Of a DNA stretch of 64,000 bases, positions 35,723 to 44,589 are shown in pieces. Both the position numbers and the translations under genes were made by a program. Numbering within the stretch: the first letter of the stretch is position 1; the number at the start of each line of letters is the position of its first letter. The notes beneath the pieces are model-generated. The model made no database searches. It saw only the letters and a program-made list of their open reading frames with translations, and was not told where the DNA came from. The DNA comes from Aphodosoma sp045600865. Lineage in GTDB: Bacteria > Bacteroidota > Bacteroidia > Bacteroidales > Paludibacteraceae. The stretch covers positions 1 through 64,000 of the forward strand of contig JAZRYS010000147.1 of NCBI GenBank assembly GCA_045600865.1. Reading direction: 5' to 3'.

Positions 35723-36399
35723 AGAAACACATACCGAATATAATAACTCTCTGCAACATGGGGTGTGGCATTGTGGCGACACTCATGGCACTTGAGGCAG
35801 AATGGGGCATGACTATGCTTTTTGTCGTTTTGGGAGTATTGTTTGATTTTTGCGACGGAGCAACGGCAAGGGCACTCGATGTGCAATCGCCAATGGGTAA
35901 GGAACTCGATTCGTTGGCAGACCTCATTACGTCAGGTTTCACACCTGGTGCCACGGCTTTCGTAATGCTTGCACCACTGAGCGAATATTGTGCCTGCATC
36001 CCATATTTCGGCTTTCTGACAACCCTTTTCTCGGGTCTCCGACTGGCAAAATTCAACATTGACGAACGTCAATCCTCCTCATTCATAGGGTTGGCTACAC
36101 CAGCCAATGCGCTTTTCTGGATTGGAATTGCATATTCATACAGCGACATAATCATCAACAATGAATCATATCTGTGGGTAGTGTTTGGAATGGTCCTCGT
36201 GTCATGCGCCCTGCTTGTATGCAGCCTTCCGATGTTCTCATTGAAATTTCACAATCTCAGATGGAAAGAAAACAAGGTCAGATACATATTCCTGATACTC
36301 TGTCTTGCCATAATTGCAATGGTGAAATTGCACGCTTTGCCATACATAATAATTTTATATGTAATTATTTCGATAATTGTTTGGCTATATAGAAAATAA
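35719..36399 (+). CDS. pssA: CDP-diacylglycerol-serine O-phosphatidyltransferase
   Basis: This membrane enzyme of about 226 residues carries the CDP-alcohol phosphatidyltransferase motif DGATARALDVQSPMGKELDSLAD (its D-G-x2-A-R-x8-G-x3-D-x3-D pattern spans about 42-65). It makes phosphatidylserine, the precursor of phosphatidylethanolamine. I choose ATG 35719 (MKKHIPNIITLCN), which overlaps the upstream stop by 4 bp, over 35704. Confidence 0.9.
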   Translation: MKKHIPNIITLCNMGCGIVATLMALEAEWGMTMLFVVLGVLFDFCDGATARALDVQSPMGKELDSLADLITSGFTPGATAFVMLAPLSEYCACIPYFGFLTTLFSGLRLAKFNIDERQSSSFIGLATPANALFWIGIAYSYSDIIINNESYLWVVFGMVLVSCALLVCSLPMFSLKFHNLRWKENKVRYIFLILCLAIIAMVKLHALPYIIILYVIISIIVWLYRK

Positions 36400-36411
36400 G
36401 TCGTAACTTTG
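36380..36411 (+). promoter_or_regulatory. rpsP promoter
   Basis: TTTG (36380-36383) and TAACTTTG (36404-36411) are 20 bp apart. The -33 lies inside the 3' end of pssA. Confidence 0.7.
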
Positions 36412-36468
36412 CAGCCGCCTTTCAGAGAAAAGGCAATTAGGTTTAATTATTTAATACATAAAAGATTA

Positions 36469-37002
36469 ATGGCAACTAAAATTAGATTGCAGCGCAATGG
36501 ACGTAAGGGATATGCCTATTATCACATCGTCATTGCAGACGTACGCGCACCACGTGATGGTCGTTTTATCGAGCGTATTGGTTCTTACAACCCTAACACC
36601 AACCCAGCAACAATCGATCTCAACTTCGACCGTGCATTGTATTGGGTAGAGACTGGCGCACAGCCAACTGACACTGTCCGCAACATCCTCTCTCGCGAAG
36701 GCGTCATGATGATGAAGCATCTGAACGGTGGTGTTCGCAAGGGTGCTTTCACTGCCGAGGAAGCTACAAAGCGCTTCGAAGCTTGGAAGAACAACAAGAC
36801 ACAGGCAATCGCAAACATCGCTTCACAGGTTGCTGCTGACAAGCGCAACGCTGCCAAGGCTCGTCTTGAGGCTGAAATGGCTACGAACAAGGCTAAGCAG
36901 GAAGAATTGGCAAAGAAAAGAGCTGAGGCTCTCGCTGCCGAAGAGGCTGCCGCAAAAGCTGCTGCCGAAGAAGCTGCCCCAGCTGAAAATGCTGAGGCTT
37001 AA
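36469..37002 (+). CDS. rpsP: 30S ribosomal protein S16
   Basis: This 177-residue protein starts MATKIRLQRNGRKGYAYYHIV, the S16 signature. The core domain takes about the first 85 residues. A long Ala/Lys/Glu-rich tail (residues about 110-177) follows, doubling the usual bacterial length of 80-90; such tails occur in Bacteroidetes S16. I set the start at 36469 because the promoter at 36404 lies before it. Confidence 0.95.
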   Translation: MATKIRLQRNGRKGYAYYHIVIADVRAPRDGRFIERIGSYNPNTNPATIDLNFDRALYWVETGAQPTDTVRNILSREGVMMMKHLNGGVRKGAFTAEEATKRFEAWKNNKTQAIANIASQVAADKRNAAKARLEAEMATNKAKQEELAKKRAEALAAEEAAAKAAAEEAAPAENAEA

Positions 37003-37025
37003 TCGATGTTCTGTCATTGAAATGG

Positions 37026-37064
37026 ACAGGCGGAAGCCCAGTTTATAGGGTTTCCGCTGTTTTT
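37026..37064 (+). terminator. rpsP terminator
   Basis: The hairpin ACAGGCGGAAGCCC / GGGTTTCCGCTGT (one bulge, one mismatch) is followed by TTTTT. It lies 24 bp after rpsP and overlaps the longest reading frame of the next gene. Confidence 0.75.
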
Positions 37065-37067
37065 AAT

Positions 37068-38303
37068 TTGAATCTTATAACACTGATATCTGTCATCCTG
37101 CTTTGTGCCATGACGTTGGAATGGCTTTTAGCTGGATTTGGACGCATGCAGAGAGATGTGTTCAATGTGGTGTTTTGTGTTGTTGCCGCATTATTTACGG
37201 CAAAATATTATTATGGTCCTGATATAACCTCGTATGTTCCTCTCTACGATGCCATAGGCGACCTCAACACGTTTTTCAGTCCGAAGCGCGTAACAAGTTA
37301 CGAATGGGGATTTGTGTTGTTTTGTTCGTTGTGCAATACGTTGGGATTGTCTTTCTGGGGCATGACGGCTGCTGTGTCGCTGATATTTTTCACAGGGCTT
37401 TACTTATTGATAAGCAGACTGGAATATGGACGTGTAATGGCATTGGCTCTGATTGTGATAATGAGTCCCGATTTGATATATGCACAATTCAGACAATGTC
37501 TGGCCGTATCGCTGTTGATCTTTGCTGTACTTTTAACGGACAAGCACAAACACGTACTTTCCTTGCTACTGTCTATCCTTGCAATGACGATGCACAAGTC
37601 TGCAATGTTCATGATAGTTCCAGCTATCCTGTACTACGCAATACAGCCATGCAGGATGGAAATGAGTTCTCTCGGCACAATGCTGCTTGTACTTTTTCTT
37701 CTGGTGCTTATCCCTACGCAGGATTTAGTCGAACACTTGGCTAACAATATGCGGTTGAATGATTCTGCGCTGAAATCGCTGAAGATGCACATATCCTTTT
37801 CAAATCTCCGGCAGAGTAATCTTCTTATTTTCGGAGCAGCCATCGTATCCCTAATGACATTTTCTGCCGGCAAACGCGGGCGCACAGCCTTACTCTCCGC
37901 CGCCATGATGGCATTGCTCATCACTGTGGCGTTCTATCAATACTACATGATGGCAAACAGGCTTCGTGCCTATTTTCTGCCATTTGCCGTAGTGGCTATA
38001 ATTGAGGCTGGAATAGAAGCAAAAGAAAGCAACTTACCCTGGAGTTCCTTAGTGCGTCAGAGCAGCAAGGTTATAGTGCTCGTATTTCTGATATACAAAA
38101 CATGTGCATTCAACACAAACAGCACAAAAGATGGTGATGCGTTGAAAATGAGCACAATATTTGAGCTGGCCACACATTCTGAGAAAGAATTGCGTGAACG
38201 TCAGATGAAGAGGGCACAATATTTCTGGGACAACGCCTTTCTGAAAGGTGACGACATGGATTTCAGAAGCAAGAACTATGTTGACCAATATAAAGACGAA
38301 TAA
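37068..38303 (+). CDS. EpsG/Wzy-like membrane polymerase
   Basis: This multi-pass membrane protein of about 411 residues has at least nine hydrophobic segments and the EpsG-family region DITSYVPLYDAIGDLNTFF ... YEWGFVLFCSLCNTLG, followed by FRQCLAVSLLIFAVLL and MHKSAMFMI. EpsG-family proteins polymerise or handle undecaprenyl-linked surface sugars. The start is uncertain. The frame is open from TTG 37017, but that lies inside the rpsP terminator, so TTG 37068 is my choice; the first ATG (37110) would cut the first helix. It heads the glycan cluster. Confidence 0.75.
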   Translation: MNLITLISVILLCAMTLEWLLAGFGRMQRDVFNVVFCVVAALFTAKYYYGPDITSYVPLYDAIGDLNTFFSPKRVTSYEWGFVLFCSLCNTLGLSFWGMTAAVSLIFFTGLYLLISRLEYGRVMALALIVIMSPDLIYAQFRQCLAVSLLIFAVLLTDKHKHVLSLLLSILAMTMHKSAMFMIVPAILYYAIQPCRMEMSSLGTMLLVLFLLVLIPTQDLVEHLANNMRLNDSALKSLKMHISFSNLRQSNLLIFGAAIVSLMTFSAGKRGRTALLSAAMMALLITVAFYQYYMMANRLRAYFLPFAVVAIIEAGIEAKESNLPWSSLVRQSSKVIVLVFLIYKTCAFNTNSTKDGDALKMSTIFELATHSEKELRERQMKRAQYFWDNAFLKGDDMDFRSKNYVDQYKDE

Positions 38304-38330
38304 CAATCTGGCAAAAGCAAAAGACAAGTT

Positions 38331-39158
38331 ATGGTAGAGATACTGATGTCAACATACAATGGTGAGCAGTGGCTGGACGAGCAGATTGAATCGATTGCCT
38401 ATCAGACATACACCGATTGGCGATTGATTGTGCGTGATGATGGATCGAAAGACGACACAGTCAAGAAACTCTATGAATGGAAAGAAAAACTGGGGAAAAA
38501 GAAGATAAGAATCATAGAGGGGGAGAATGTGGGAGTAATCAAAAGTTTCGAGATCCTGCTGCACAAAGCTCACAGCGAATATTGTATGCTCTGTGATCAG
38601 GATGACGTCTGGAAGCACACAAAAGTGGAAAGGACCATGCTGGAGATGGAAAGGATTGAAAAAATCAAACCTCACGCACCTGCAATGGTATTTACATCGG
38701 TTGACTTGGTTGACGAAACCCTAAAACCATTGGGAAAGACATTCTTTGAAGAGAATCAATTCGACTTTCCATTTGCAATGAAATTCCACAACATCTGTGT
38801 ATGCAATTGCGTATCTGGTTGTACGATAATGCTAAACTGGAGAGCACGCAGAATGGTAATACCTTTTTCGGAAAATGTCCCTATGCACGACTGGTGGATT
38901 GCCGCATTAGTGGCAAAAAAAGGCATTGTGGGCGTTGTCAAGACACCGACTATGTTTTACCGCCAACATGGTGGCAACGTGTGTGGGTCGAAGGAAAAGG
39001 AAAAAGACTACTACGAGAACCTTGCCAAAAGCCCAGCCACAATTCGCAATAAATACTTAGAAGTGGCTGATTTTCTGAAAGATGTTGGCTTCAGAGGAGG
39101 GTATCTGGCATGGTTGTTTTTCAAAGTCAGGCATGTAATTCACAGAAAATGCAAATAG
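38331..39158 (+). CDS. Glycosyltransferase family 2
   Basis: This 275-residue GT-A enzyme opens with MVEILMSTYNGEQWLDEQI. The nucleotide-sugar site is RDDGSKDDT (about 35-43), the DxD-like metal site is CDQDDVW (about 87-93), and an acceptor-side MHDWW lies near residue 186. It resembles rhamnosyl/galactosyl transferases of O-antigen clusters. The donor is unknown. It overlaps the next gene by 10 bp. Confidence 0.88.
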   Translation: MVEILMSTYNGEQWLDEQIESIAYQTYTDWRLIVRDDGSKDDTVKKLYEWKEKLGKKKIRIIEGENVGVIKSFEILLHKAHSEYCMLCDQDDVWKHTKVERTMLEMERIEKIKPHAPAMVFTSVDLVDETLKPLGKTFFEENQFDFPFAMKFHNICVCNCVSGCTIMLNWRARRMVIPFSENVPMHDWWIAALVAKKGIVGVVKTPTMFYRQHGGNVCGSKEKEKDYYENLAKSPATIRNKYLEVADFLKDVGFRGGYLAWLFFKVRHVIHRKCK

Positions 39159-40225
39159 TATTTTTGATACAAGATTGTACGACCATTGGCGGAACAGAAA
39201 GAGTCACATGTTCTATGGCAAGCGAAATGGCCCGTCAGGGACATGATGTTTCCATAGTTTCAGTGTTTGGAATGGGCGGCAAATGCAAGTTCAATATTGA
39301 CGAGAGAGTATGTTTCGTAACATTCTCTGACGAAAAATATGACTTGAAATTGAGCAAACTGGCAAGGCTGATGAGAGTCTATGATATTGCAAACAAGATA
39401 AAGAAGGATGACCTTCTGTTGTCGGCAGATGTGATAATCGCACAGAAATTCTTTGCTGCGATGCTGGCCATAAAGTCAGGATTCGGCCATAAGACTCTGA
39501 TAGGCGACCATTATACATATTACCTATATGGCAGTTTGCTGCGAGGCTTCAGAAACGCCATCTATCGCAAAGCCGCTGCAGTGGTAGTGCTTACCGAAGG
39601 AAACGCAAAACATTACAAAGACCACGGCATCAAACATGTAGCGGTAATACCAAACATGCTGCCGATACCTGTTGCAGAACATGCAGGTGAAGGTTCAAAC
39701 GAGATTATTGCCGTAGGCAGATTGACATACCAGAAAGGTTTCGACACTCTCATTGAGGTGATTGATGACATCAGACACATGATAAAAGGATGGCACCTGA
39801 CTATCTATGGAGATGGCGAGGACAGGCCGATGCTTGAACAGATGATCAAGGATAGAGGTCTGAAAGATGTCATAGCTCTGTATGGTGCAACGTCAGATGT
39901 AAGCAAAGCATACTGCAATGCTTCTTTCGGTGTCATGTCATCAAGATTCGAGGGCTTCCCGATGGTATTGTTGGAGGCTGCTGCCACTGGGTTGCCAATG
40001 GTGGCATTCGACTGTCCGACAGGTCCAAGCGAGATATACAGGAATGGCGGTGGCATAGTAGTGGCAGATCAGGACAAAGAAGCATTAGGAGCAGGGATAA
40101 TACGAATGACAGACGATGCTGCATTACGTATGAAACTGAGCAACGAGACAGCAGAGATAAGAAAAAAATATTCAGAAAAAAACATATATAACCAATGGAT
40201 GCAGACAATAGAAAAGTATCTATAA
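39149..40225 (+). CDS. Glycosyltransferase family 4
   Basis: This GT-B enzyme of about 358 residues starts at ATG 39149 (MQIVFLIQDCTTIGGTERV). The C-terminal donor domain has AVGRLTYQKGFDTLIEV and SRFEGFPMVLLEAAATGLP, the Glu-rich motif of GT4 retaining enzymes. It overlaps the following GT2 by 31 bp. It belongs to the surface polysaccharide cluster. Confidence 0.88.
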   Translation: MQIVFLIQDCTTIGGTERVTCSMASEMARQGHDVSIVSVFGMGGKCKFNIDERVCFVTFSDEKYDLKLSKLARLMRVYDIANKIKKDDLLLSADVIIAQKFFAAMLAIKSGFGHKTLIGDHYTYYLYGSLLRGFRNAIYRKAAAVVVLTEGNAKHYKDHGIKHVAVIPNMLPIPVAEHAGEGSNEIIAVGRLTYQKGFDTLIEVIDDIRHMIKGWHLTIYGDGEDRPMLEQMIKDRGLKDVIALYGATSDVSKAYCNASFGVMSSRFEGFPMVLLEAAATGLPMVAFDCPTGPSEIYRNGGGIVVADQDKEALGAGIIRMTDDAALRMKLSNETAEIRKKYSEKNIYNQWMQTIEKYL

Positions 40226-40959
40226 TCACTCCCCTGTACAATGGAGAGAGGTTTGTAGCGAAGACGATAGAGAGTGTTCTCGCCCAGACCTACCAGGATT
40301 GGGAAATGATAGTGATAAACGATGGCTCTAAAGACAATGGCCCTTGCATAGTAGAAGAGTATTGCCGTAATGACAATCGTATCCAGCTTTTCAGTCAGCC
40401 TAACGGAGGCTCGGCCGCAGCACGCAACAATGGCATCAGACGCGCCAAAGGCCGCTACATTGCACTGCTTGATGCTGACGATGTATGGATGCCTTATTTC
40501 CTTGAGTCGCAGTTGTCTCTGATGGAGGAGAAAAACGCAGTGCTGGTCTATGGTTCGCATCTTAGGATTGACGAAAACGACAAAGAGATACTCAAGCCAT
40601 TTATGGTGCCAGAGAAGGTGACTTACCATGACATGCTCAAGACTTGTTCCATCTCTTGTCTCACAGGGTTATACGACACCAAGCCATACGGCAAGGTTTA
40701 TTTGAGAGAGGATTTCAAGTCGCTTCGTGATGATTATATCTTTTGGCTTGAGATTATAAAGAAATGCGGTGTTGCATACGGCAATCAGAAAGTTATCGGA
40801 GCATACAGGATTCTTGGGCAGTCAACATCGCGCAACAAGAAGAAAGTCATAAAACCACAGTTCCGCGTCTATAGAGAAGCAGAAGGAATAGGTTTTTTCA
40901 AATCATTGTATTATCTGGCTTGCTGGGCTTGGGCTGGTTACGACAAATATAGGAAATAA
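40195..40959 (+). CDS. Glycosyltransferase family 2
   Basis: This 254-residue GT-A enzyme has VSIITPLYNGERFVAKTI, INDGSKDNG and the DADDVW metal motif (about residues 92-97). Its length and the C-terminal RILGQSTSRNK segment fit WcaA/TuaG-like sugar transferases. The stop is immediately followed by the GTG start of the next gene. Confidence 0.88.
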   Translation: MDADNRKVSIITPLYNGERFVAKTIESVLAQTYQDWEMIVINDGSKDNGPCIVEEYCRNDNRIQLFSQPNGGSAAARNNGIRRAKGRYIALLDADDVWMPYFLESQLSLMEEKNAVLVYGSHLRIDENDKEILKPFMVPEKVTYHDMLKTCSISCLTGLYDTKPYGKVYLREDFKSLRDDYIFWLEIIKKCGVAYGNQKVIGAYRILGQSTSRNKKKVIKPQFRVYREAEGIGFFKSLYYLACWAWAGYDKYRK

Positions 40960-41697
40960 GTGAAAATCAACTGTTCCATAGTATTGTACCATACACCAAT
41001 AGCGGAAGTGCAGATGGTGTTGGAAAAGTTGCGGGAGTGTAAATATGTCGATAAGATATGGCTTATCGACAACTCTGAACTTATGACCGAAAGGTTTCAG
41101 TTCTTGAAATGCGACTATATCTTCGGACATGGCAACATAGGCTATGGCCGCGGACATAACATAGCCATCGACAAATCACTTGAGACAGATGCCGACTATC
41201 ACCTGGTGATGAACTCAGACCTTCAGTTTGAGCCAACGCTACTTGAAACACTGGCAGAGTTCATGGATGCAAACAAGGATGTTGCTTACGTAATGCCAAA
41301 AGTTCTGAATGTTGATGGCACAGACCAGAAACTGGCCAAGCGTCTGCCTACGCCATGGGACTTGATGCACAGGCGTCTCTTCAACTCTGATCGTGGGTCT
41401 CTGAAACTCTCGGATGACAGGATCTGGAATGTACCCTGCCTTTCGGGTTGTTTTATGTTTCTCCGGAGTGACGCATTGCGCGAACTGAAAGCCGATGATG
41501 GATATGTATTCGATCCTCGTTATTTCCTCTATCTCGAAGATTTCGACCTTTCACGCAGGCTATACATGCGATATAGGACTATATATTACCCTGCACTGAC
41601 AATTACACATTACCATAGGCGCGAGTCGTACAAGTCTCTGCGAATTGGGTTAATTCACACCTTGAGCATGATAAAATATTTCTGGAAGTGGAAATGA
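40960..41697 (+). CDS. Glycosyltransferase family 2 (WbbL-like)
   Basis: This 245-residue protein, with GTG start at 40960, has WLIDNSE, GHGNIGYGRGHNIAI and LVMNSDLQFEP, the pattern of rhamnosyl/galactofuranosyl-type GT2 enzymes, where NSD plays the DxD role. The end carries HYHRRESYKS, typical of the same subgroup. It overlaps the WbqC gene by 4 bp. Confidence 0.85.
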   Translation: MKINCSIVLYHTPIAEVQMVLEKLRECKYVDKIWLIDNSELMTERFQFLKCDYIFGHGNIGYGRGHNIAIDKSLETDADYHLVMNSDLQFEPTLLETLAEFMDANKDVAYVMPKVLNVDGTDQKLAKRLPTPWDLMHRRLFNSDRGSLKLSDDRIWNVPCLSGCFMFLRSDALRELKADDGYVFDPRYFLYLEDFDLSRRLYMRYRTIYYPALTITHYHRRESYKSLRIGLIHTLSMIKYFWKWK

Positions 41698-42326
41698 CTT
41701 TGCTGCCAACGACATATCTTGGCCCTATCGAATACTATGCGTGGTTATTGAAAGACGACTGCATGATAGAGTGCTGCAACAACTATGAAAAGCAGACATA
41801 CGCCAACCGTTGCAGGATAATGGCCTCAGAGGGAGTAATGGATCTCACCGTGCCTGTGGCTAAACCATGGCATCACATTGCATTGCGAGATGTACGCATA
41901 GCATACGATGAAGAATGGCAAAACATGCACAGCCGGGCAATCAAGGCGGCATACGGTTCTGCCCCTTTTTACGAGTTTTTCTCGGAATATCTGACTCCCC
42001 TCTACGAAAAAAGATGGGAGTTTCTTATAGATTTCGACAGAAAAGCCGAAGAAATCATGTTGAAACTACTCGGATTAGAACATCTAATATCCAAGTATTC
42101 AAACGAATATCTGACATCAGACAATAGTGGAATAAATGACCGCCGAAAAATTTTGCACCCTAAGAAAAAAGTCGTACCTTTGGAGATTAATTTAGGAGTG
42201 GAATATTATCAGGTTTTCACTCCGAAGTTTGGTTTTATTTCCAACCTTTCTGTGCTTGATTTGGTCATGAATATGGGCAACGAAGCGCGTCTGTATCTGA
42301 AACGAATAACAAACAAAAAATATTAA
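41694..42326 (+). CDS. WbqC-like family protein
   Basis: This protein of about 210 residues starts at ATG 41694 (MTLLPTTYLGPIEYYAWLL). The family is known by its LPTTYLGPI-like opening, the YANRCRI segment and the long SSxFL-like helix. WbqC-family members occur in O-antigen and glycolipid clusters with unclear biochemistry. This one sits at the end of the glycan cluster. Confidence 0.85.
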   Translation: MTLLPTTYLGPIEYYAWLLKDDCMIECCNNYEKQTYANRCRIMASEGVMDLTVPVAKPWHHIALRDVRIAYDEEWQNMHSRAIKAAYGSAPFYEFFSEYLTPLYEKRWEFLIDFDRKAEEIMLKLLGLEHLISKYSNEYLTSDNSGINDRRKILHPKKKVVPLEINLGVEYYQVFTPKFGFISNLSVLDLVMNMGNEARLYLKRITNKKY

Positions 42327-42328
42327 TT

Positions 42329-43357
42329 ATGGAATTAGCAAACATTGATTGGGGTAGTCTCGGTTTTGGTTTCATGCCAACAGACTACAATGTTCGTTGC
42401 AACTACAGCAACGGAAAATGGGGCGAACTTGAGGTACACGCTGAAGCAACCATGCCAATGCACATCTCGGCTGCTGTCCTTCACTATGCACAGGAGTGCT
42501 TCGAAGGTTTGAAGGCTTTCCGTGGTGAAGATGGCAAGGTTCGTATCTTCCGTATTGTCGAGAACGCTAAACGTATGCAGTCTTCTTGCCGTGGCGTCTG
42601 CATGCCAGAGTTCCCTATCGAGAAATTCGAGGAGGCTGTCCTCAAGGTCGTAAAACTCAACGCTCGTTTCATTCCTCCATACGAGACTGGTGCTTCTCTC
42701 TATATCCGTCCAGTACTTTTTGGTACTACCCCACTGGTAGGTGTCAAACCTGCATCTGAATACACATTCGTTGTATTCGTAACACCAGTTGGTCCTTACT
42801 TCAAAGGCGGTTTCCAGACCACTCCATTCATGCTCAGCCGTAAATACGACCGTGCCGCTCCTCTCGGAACAGGTAACCTCAAGGTCGGCGGTAATTATGC
42901 GGCAGGTATGCGTGCCACAGTTGACAGCCACGATATGGGCTACAGCGCAGTGTTCTATATCGACCCTAAGGAGAAGAAATACATCGACGAGTGCGGTGCT
43001 GCCAACTTCTTCGCTATCAAGGGCAATACTTACGTTACTCCAAAATCAGACTCTATCCTCCCATCAATTACCAACATGTCTCTCCGTCAGATTGCCGAGG
43101 ATCTTGGCATGACTGTTGAGCGTCGTCAGATACCTATCGCTGAGCTCGCTGAATTTGATGAGGCAGGTGCTTGCGGTACTGCTGCCGTCATCTCTCCTAT
43201 CGACAAGATTGTTGATGTTGACGAGAACCACACATTCCAGATTTCAAAGGATGGCAAACCAGGCAAATGGTGTACCAAACTTTATGAGACTCTCCGTGGC
43301 ATTCAATACGGTAAGGTAGAGGACAAGCACAACTGGTGTACAATCGTAGAATTCTAA
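42329..43357 (+). CDS. ilvE: Branched-chain amino acid aminotransferase
   Basis: This 342-residue class IV PLP aminotransferase has the lysine site GTGNLKVGGNYA (lysine about 185) and the YIDECGAANFFA and TSLRQIAEDL-like MSLRQIAEDL motifs. It transfers amino groups between glutamate and the branched-chain 2-oxo acids. It is 2 bp after WbqC and 20 bp before gap, and probably has its own expression. Confidence 0.94.
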   Translation: MELANIDWGSLGFGFMPTDYNVRCNYSNGKWGELEVHAEATMPMHISAAVLHYAQECFEGLKAFRGEDGKVRIFRIVENAKRMQSSCRGVCMPEFPIEKFEEAVLKVVKLNARFIPPYETGASLYIRPVLFGTTPLVGVKPASEYTFVVFVTPVGPYFKGGFQTTPFMLSRKYDRAAPLGTGNLKVGGNYAAGMRATVDSHDMGYSAVFYIDPKEKKYIDECGAANFFAIKGNTYVTPKSDSILPSITNMSLRQIAEDLGMTVERRQIPIAELAEFDEAGACGTAAVISPIDKIVDVDENHTFQISKDGKPGKWCTKLYETLRGIQYGKVEDKHNWCTIVEF

Positions 43358-43377
43358 TCAATAAATACAATACAATT

Positions 43378-44376
43378 ATGATTAAACTTGGTATTAACGG
43401 CTTCGGTCGTATCGGTCGTATGGTTTTCCGTGCTGCCGTACAGAACTTCGGTAAAGACATTCAGGTTGTAGGTATCAATGACCTTCTTGACCCAGATTAC
43501 CTCGCATATATGCTGAAATATGATTCAGTACACGGTATGTTCGAGGGTGACATCAAGGTTGATGGCAACTACCTCATCGTTAACGGCAACAAAATCCGCC
43601 TCACTCAGGAGAAGGATCCTGCAGACCTCAAGTGGAACGAGGTTGGCGCAGACGTTGTTGTTGAGTCAACAGGTCTCTTCCTGACAGACGAGCTTTCTCG
43701 CAAGCACATCCAGGCTGGCGCAAAGAAGGTTATCATGTCAGCTCCTTCAAAGGACGCTACCCCAATGTTCGTTTATGGCGTTAACCATACAACTTACGCT
43801 GGTCAGGACATCATCTCTAACGCTTCTTGTACTACAAACTGCCTTGCTCCTATCGCTAAGGTTTTGAACGACAAGTTCGGCATCGTTAAGGGCTTGATGA
43901 CTACTGTTCACGCTGCAACTGCTACTCAGAAGACTGTTGACGGTCCTTCAAAGAAGGATTGGCGTGGTGGCCGTGGTATCCTCGAGAACATCATCCCTTC
44001 TTCAACAGGTGCTGCAAAGGCTGTAGGTAAGGTTCTTCCTGTACTCAACGGCAAGCTTACCGGTATGAGTATGCGTGTTCCAACATCTGACGTATCAGTT
44101 GTTGACCTCACAGTAGTTCTCGACAAGCCAGCAACTATGGACGACATCAATGCAGCAATGAAGGCTGCTGCTGAAGGCGAATTGAAGGGCATCCTCGGTT
44201 ACACTGACGAGGCAGTCGTTTCAACAGACTTCCGCAACTGCCCATTGACTTCAATCTATGATGCAAAGGCAGGTATCGGTCTTGACGAGCACTTCGCTAA
44301 GGTTGTTTCTTGGTACGACAACGAGTGGGGTTATTCAAACAAGGTTTGCGAGATGGCTCGCGTAATAGCTAAGTAA
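43378..44376 (+). CDS. gap: Glyceraldehyde-3-phosphate dehydrogenase
   Basis: This 332-residue protein has the start MIKLGINGFGRIGRMVF, the catalytic ASCTTNCLAPIAK (C151) and the SWYDNEWGYSN C-terminal motif. It is the glycolytic NAD-dependent enzyme. I use ATG 43378, because the earlier in-frame codon at 43336 lies inside ilvE. A terminator follows. Confidence 0.97.
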   Translation: MIKLGINGFGRIGRMVFRAAVQNFGKDIQVVGINDLLDPDYLAYMLKYDSVHGMFEGDIKVDGNYLIVNGNKIRLTQEKDPADLKWNEVGADVVVESTGLFLTDELSRKHIQAGAKKVIMSAPSKDATPMFVYGVNHTTYAGQDIISNASCTTNCLAPIAKVLNDKFGIVKGLMTTVHAATATQKTVDGPSKKDWRGGRGILENIIPSSTGAAKAVGKVLPVLNGKLTGMSMRVPTSDVSVVDLTVVLDKPATMDDINAAMKAAAEGELKGILGYTDEAVVSTDFRNCPLTSIYDAKAGIGLDEHFAKVVSWYDNEWGYSNKVCEMARVIAK

Positions 44377-44400
44377 CCTACACTGATTAGTGATATATTC

Positions 44401-44436
44401 AAAGGTCAGTCTCAATGATAGAGACTGACCTTTTTT
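44401..44436 (+). terminator. gap terminator
   Basis: The 13-bp perfect stem AAAGGTCAGTCTC (44401-44413) with GAGACTGACCTTT (44421-44433) has a 7-nt loop and is followed by T residues. Confidence 0.9.
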
Positions 44437-44447
44437 ATGTTGGAAAT

Positions 44448-44516
44448 AGTCACAATTTGCCGAACGAAACAGTCACAATTTGCCGAATGAAATAGTCACA
44501 ATTTGCCGAACGATTG
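44448..44516 (+). repeat. Three 23-bp direct repeats before ATPase gene
   Basis: Three contiguous 23-bp units (44448-44470, 44471-44493, 44494-44516) share AGTCACAATTTGCCGAA(C/T)GA, with variation only in the last few bases. They end 20 bp before the -33 element of the ATPase promoter. Exact periodicity and placement suggest a cooperative DNA-binding site array, like iterons or operator clusters. Confidence 0.8.
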
Positions 44517-44536
44517 AAAAAAAAGTTGAGAAAACA

Positions 44537-44568
44537 TTTGGCTATGTCGCAAAAAGTGAGTACCTTTG
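44537..44568 (+). promoter_or_regulatory. Promoter of second DUF4143 ATPase
   Basis: TTTG (44537-44540) and TACCTTTG (44561-44568) are spaced by 20 bp, immediately downstream of the three repeats. Confidence 0.7.
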
Positions 44569-44589
44569 CAGCCGAAAAAATATGATAAC

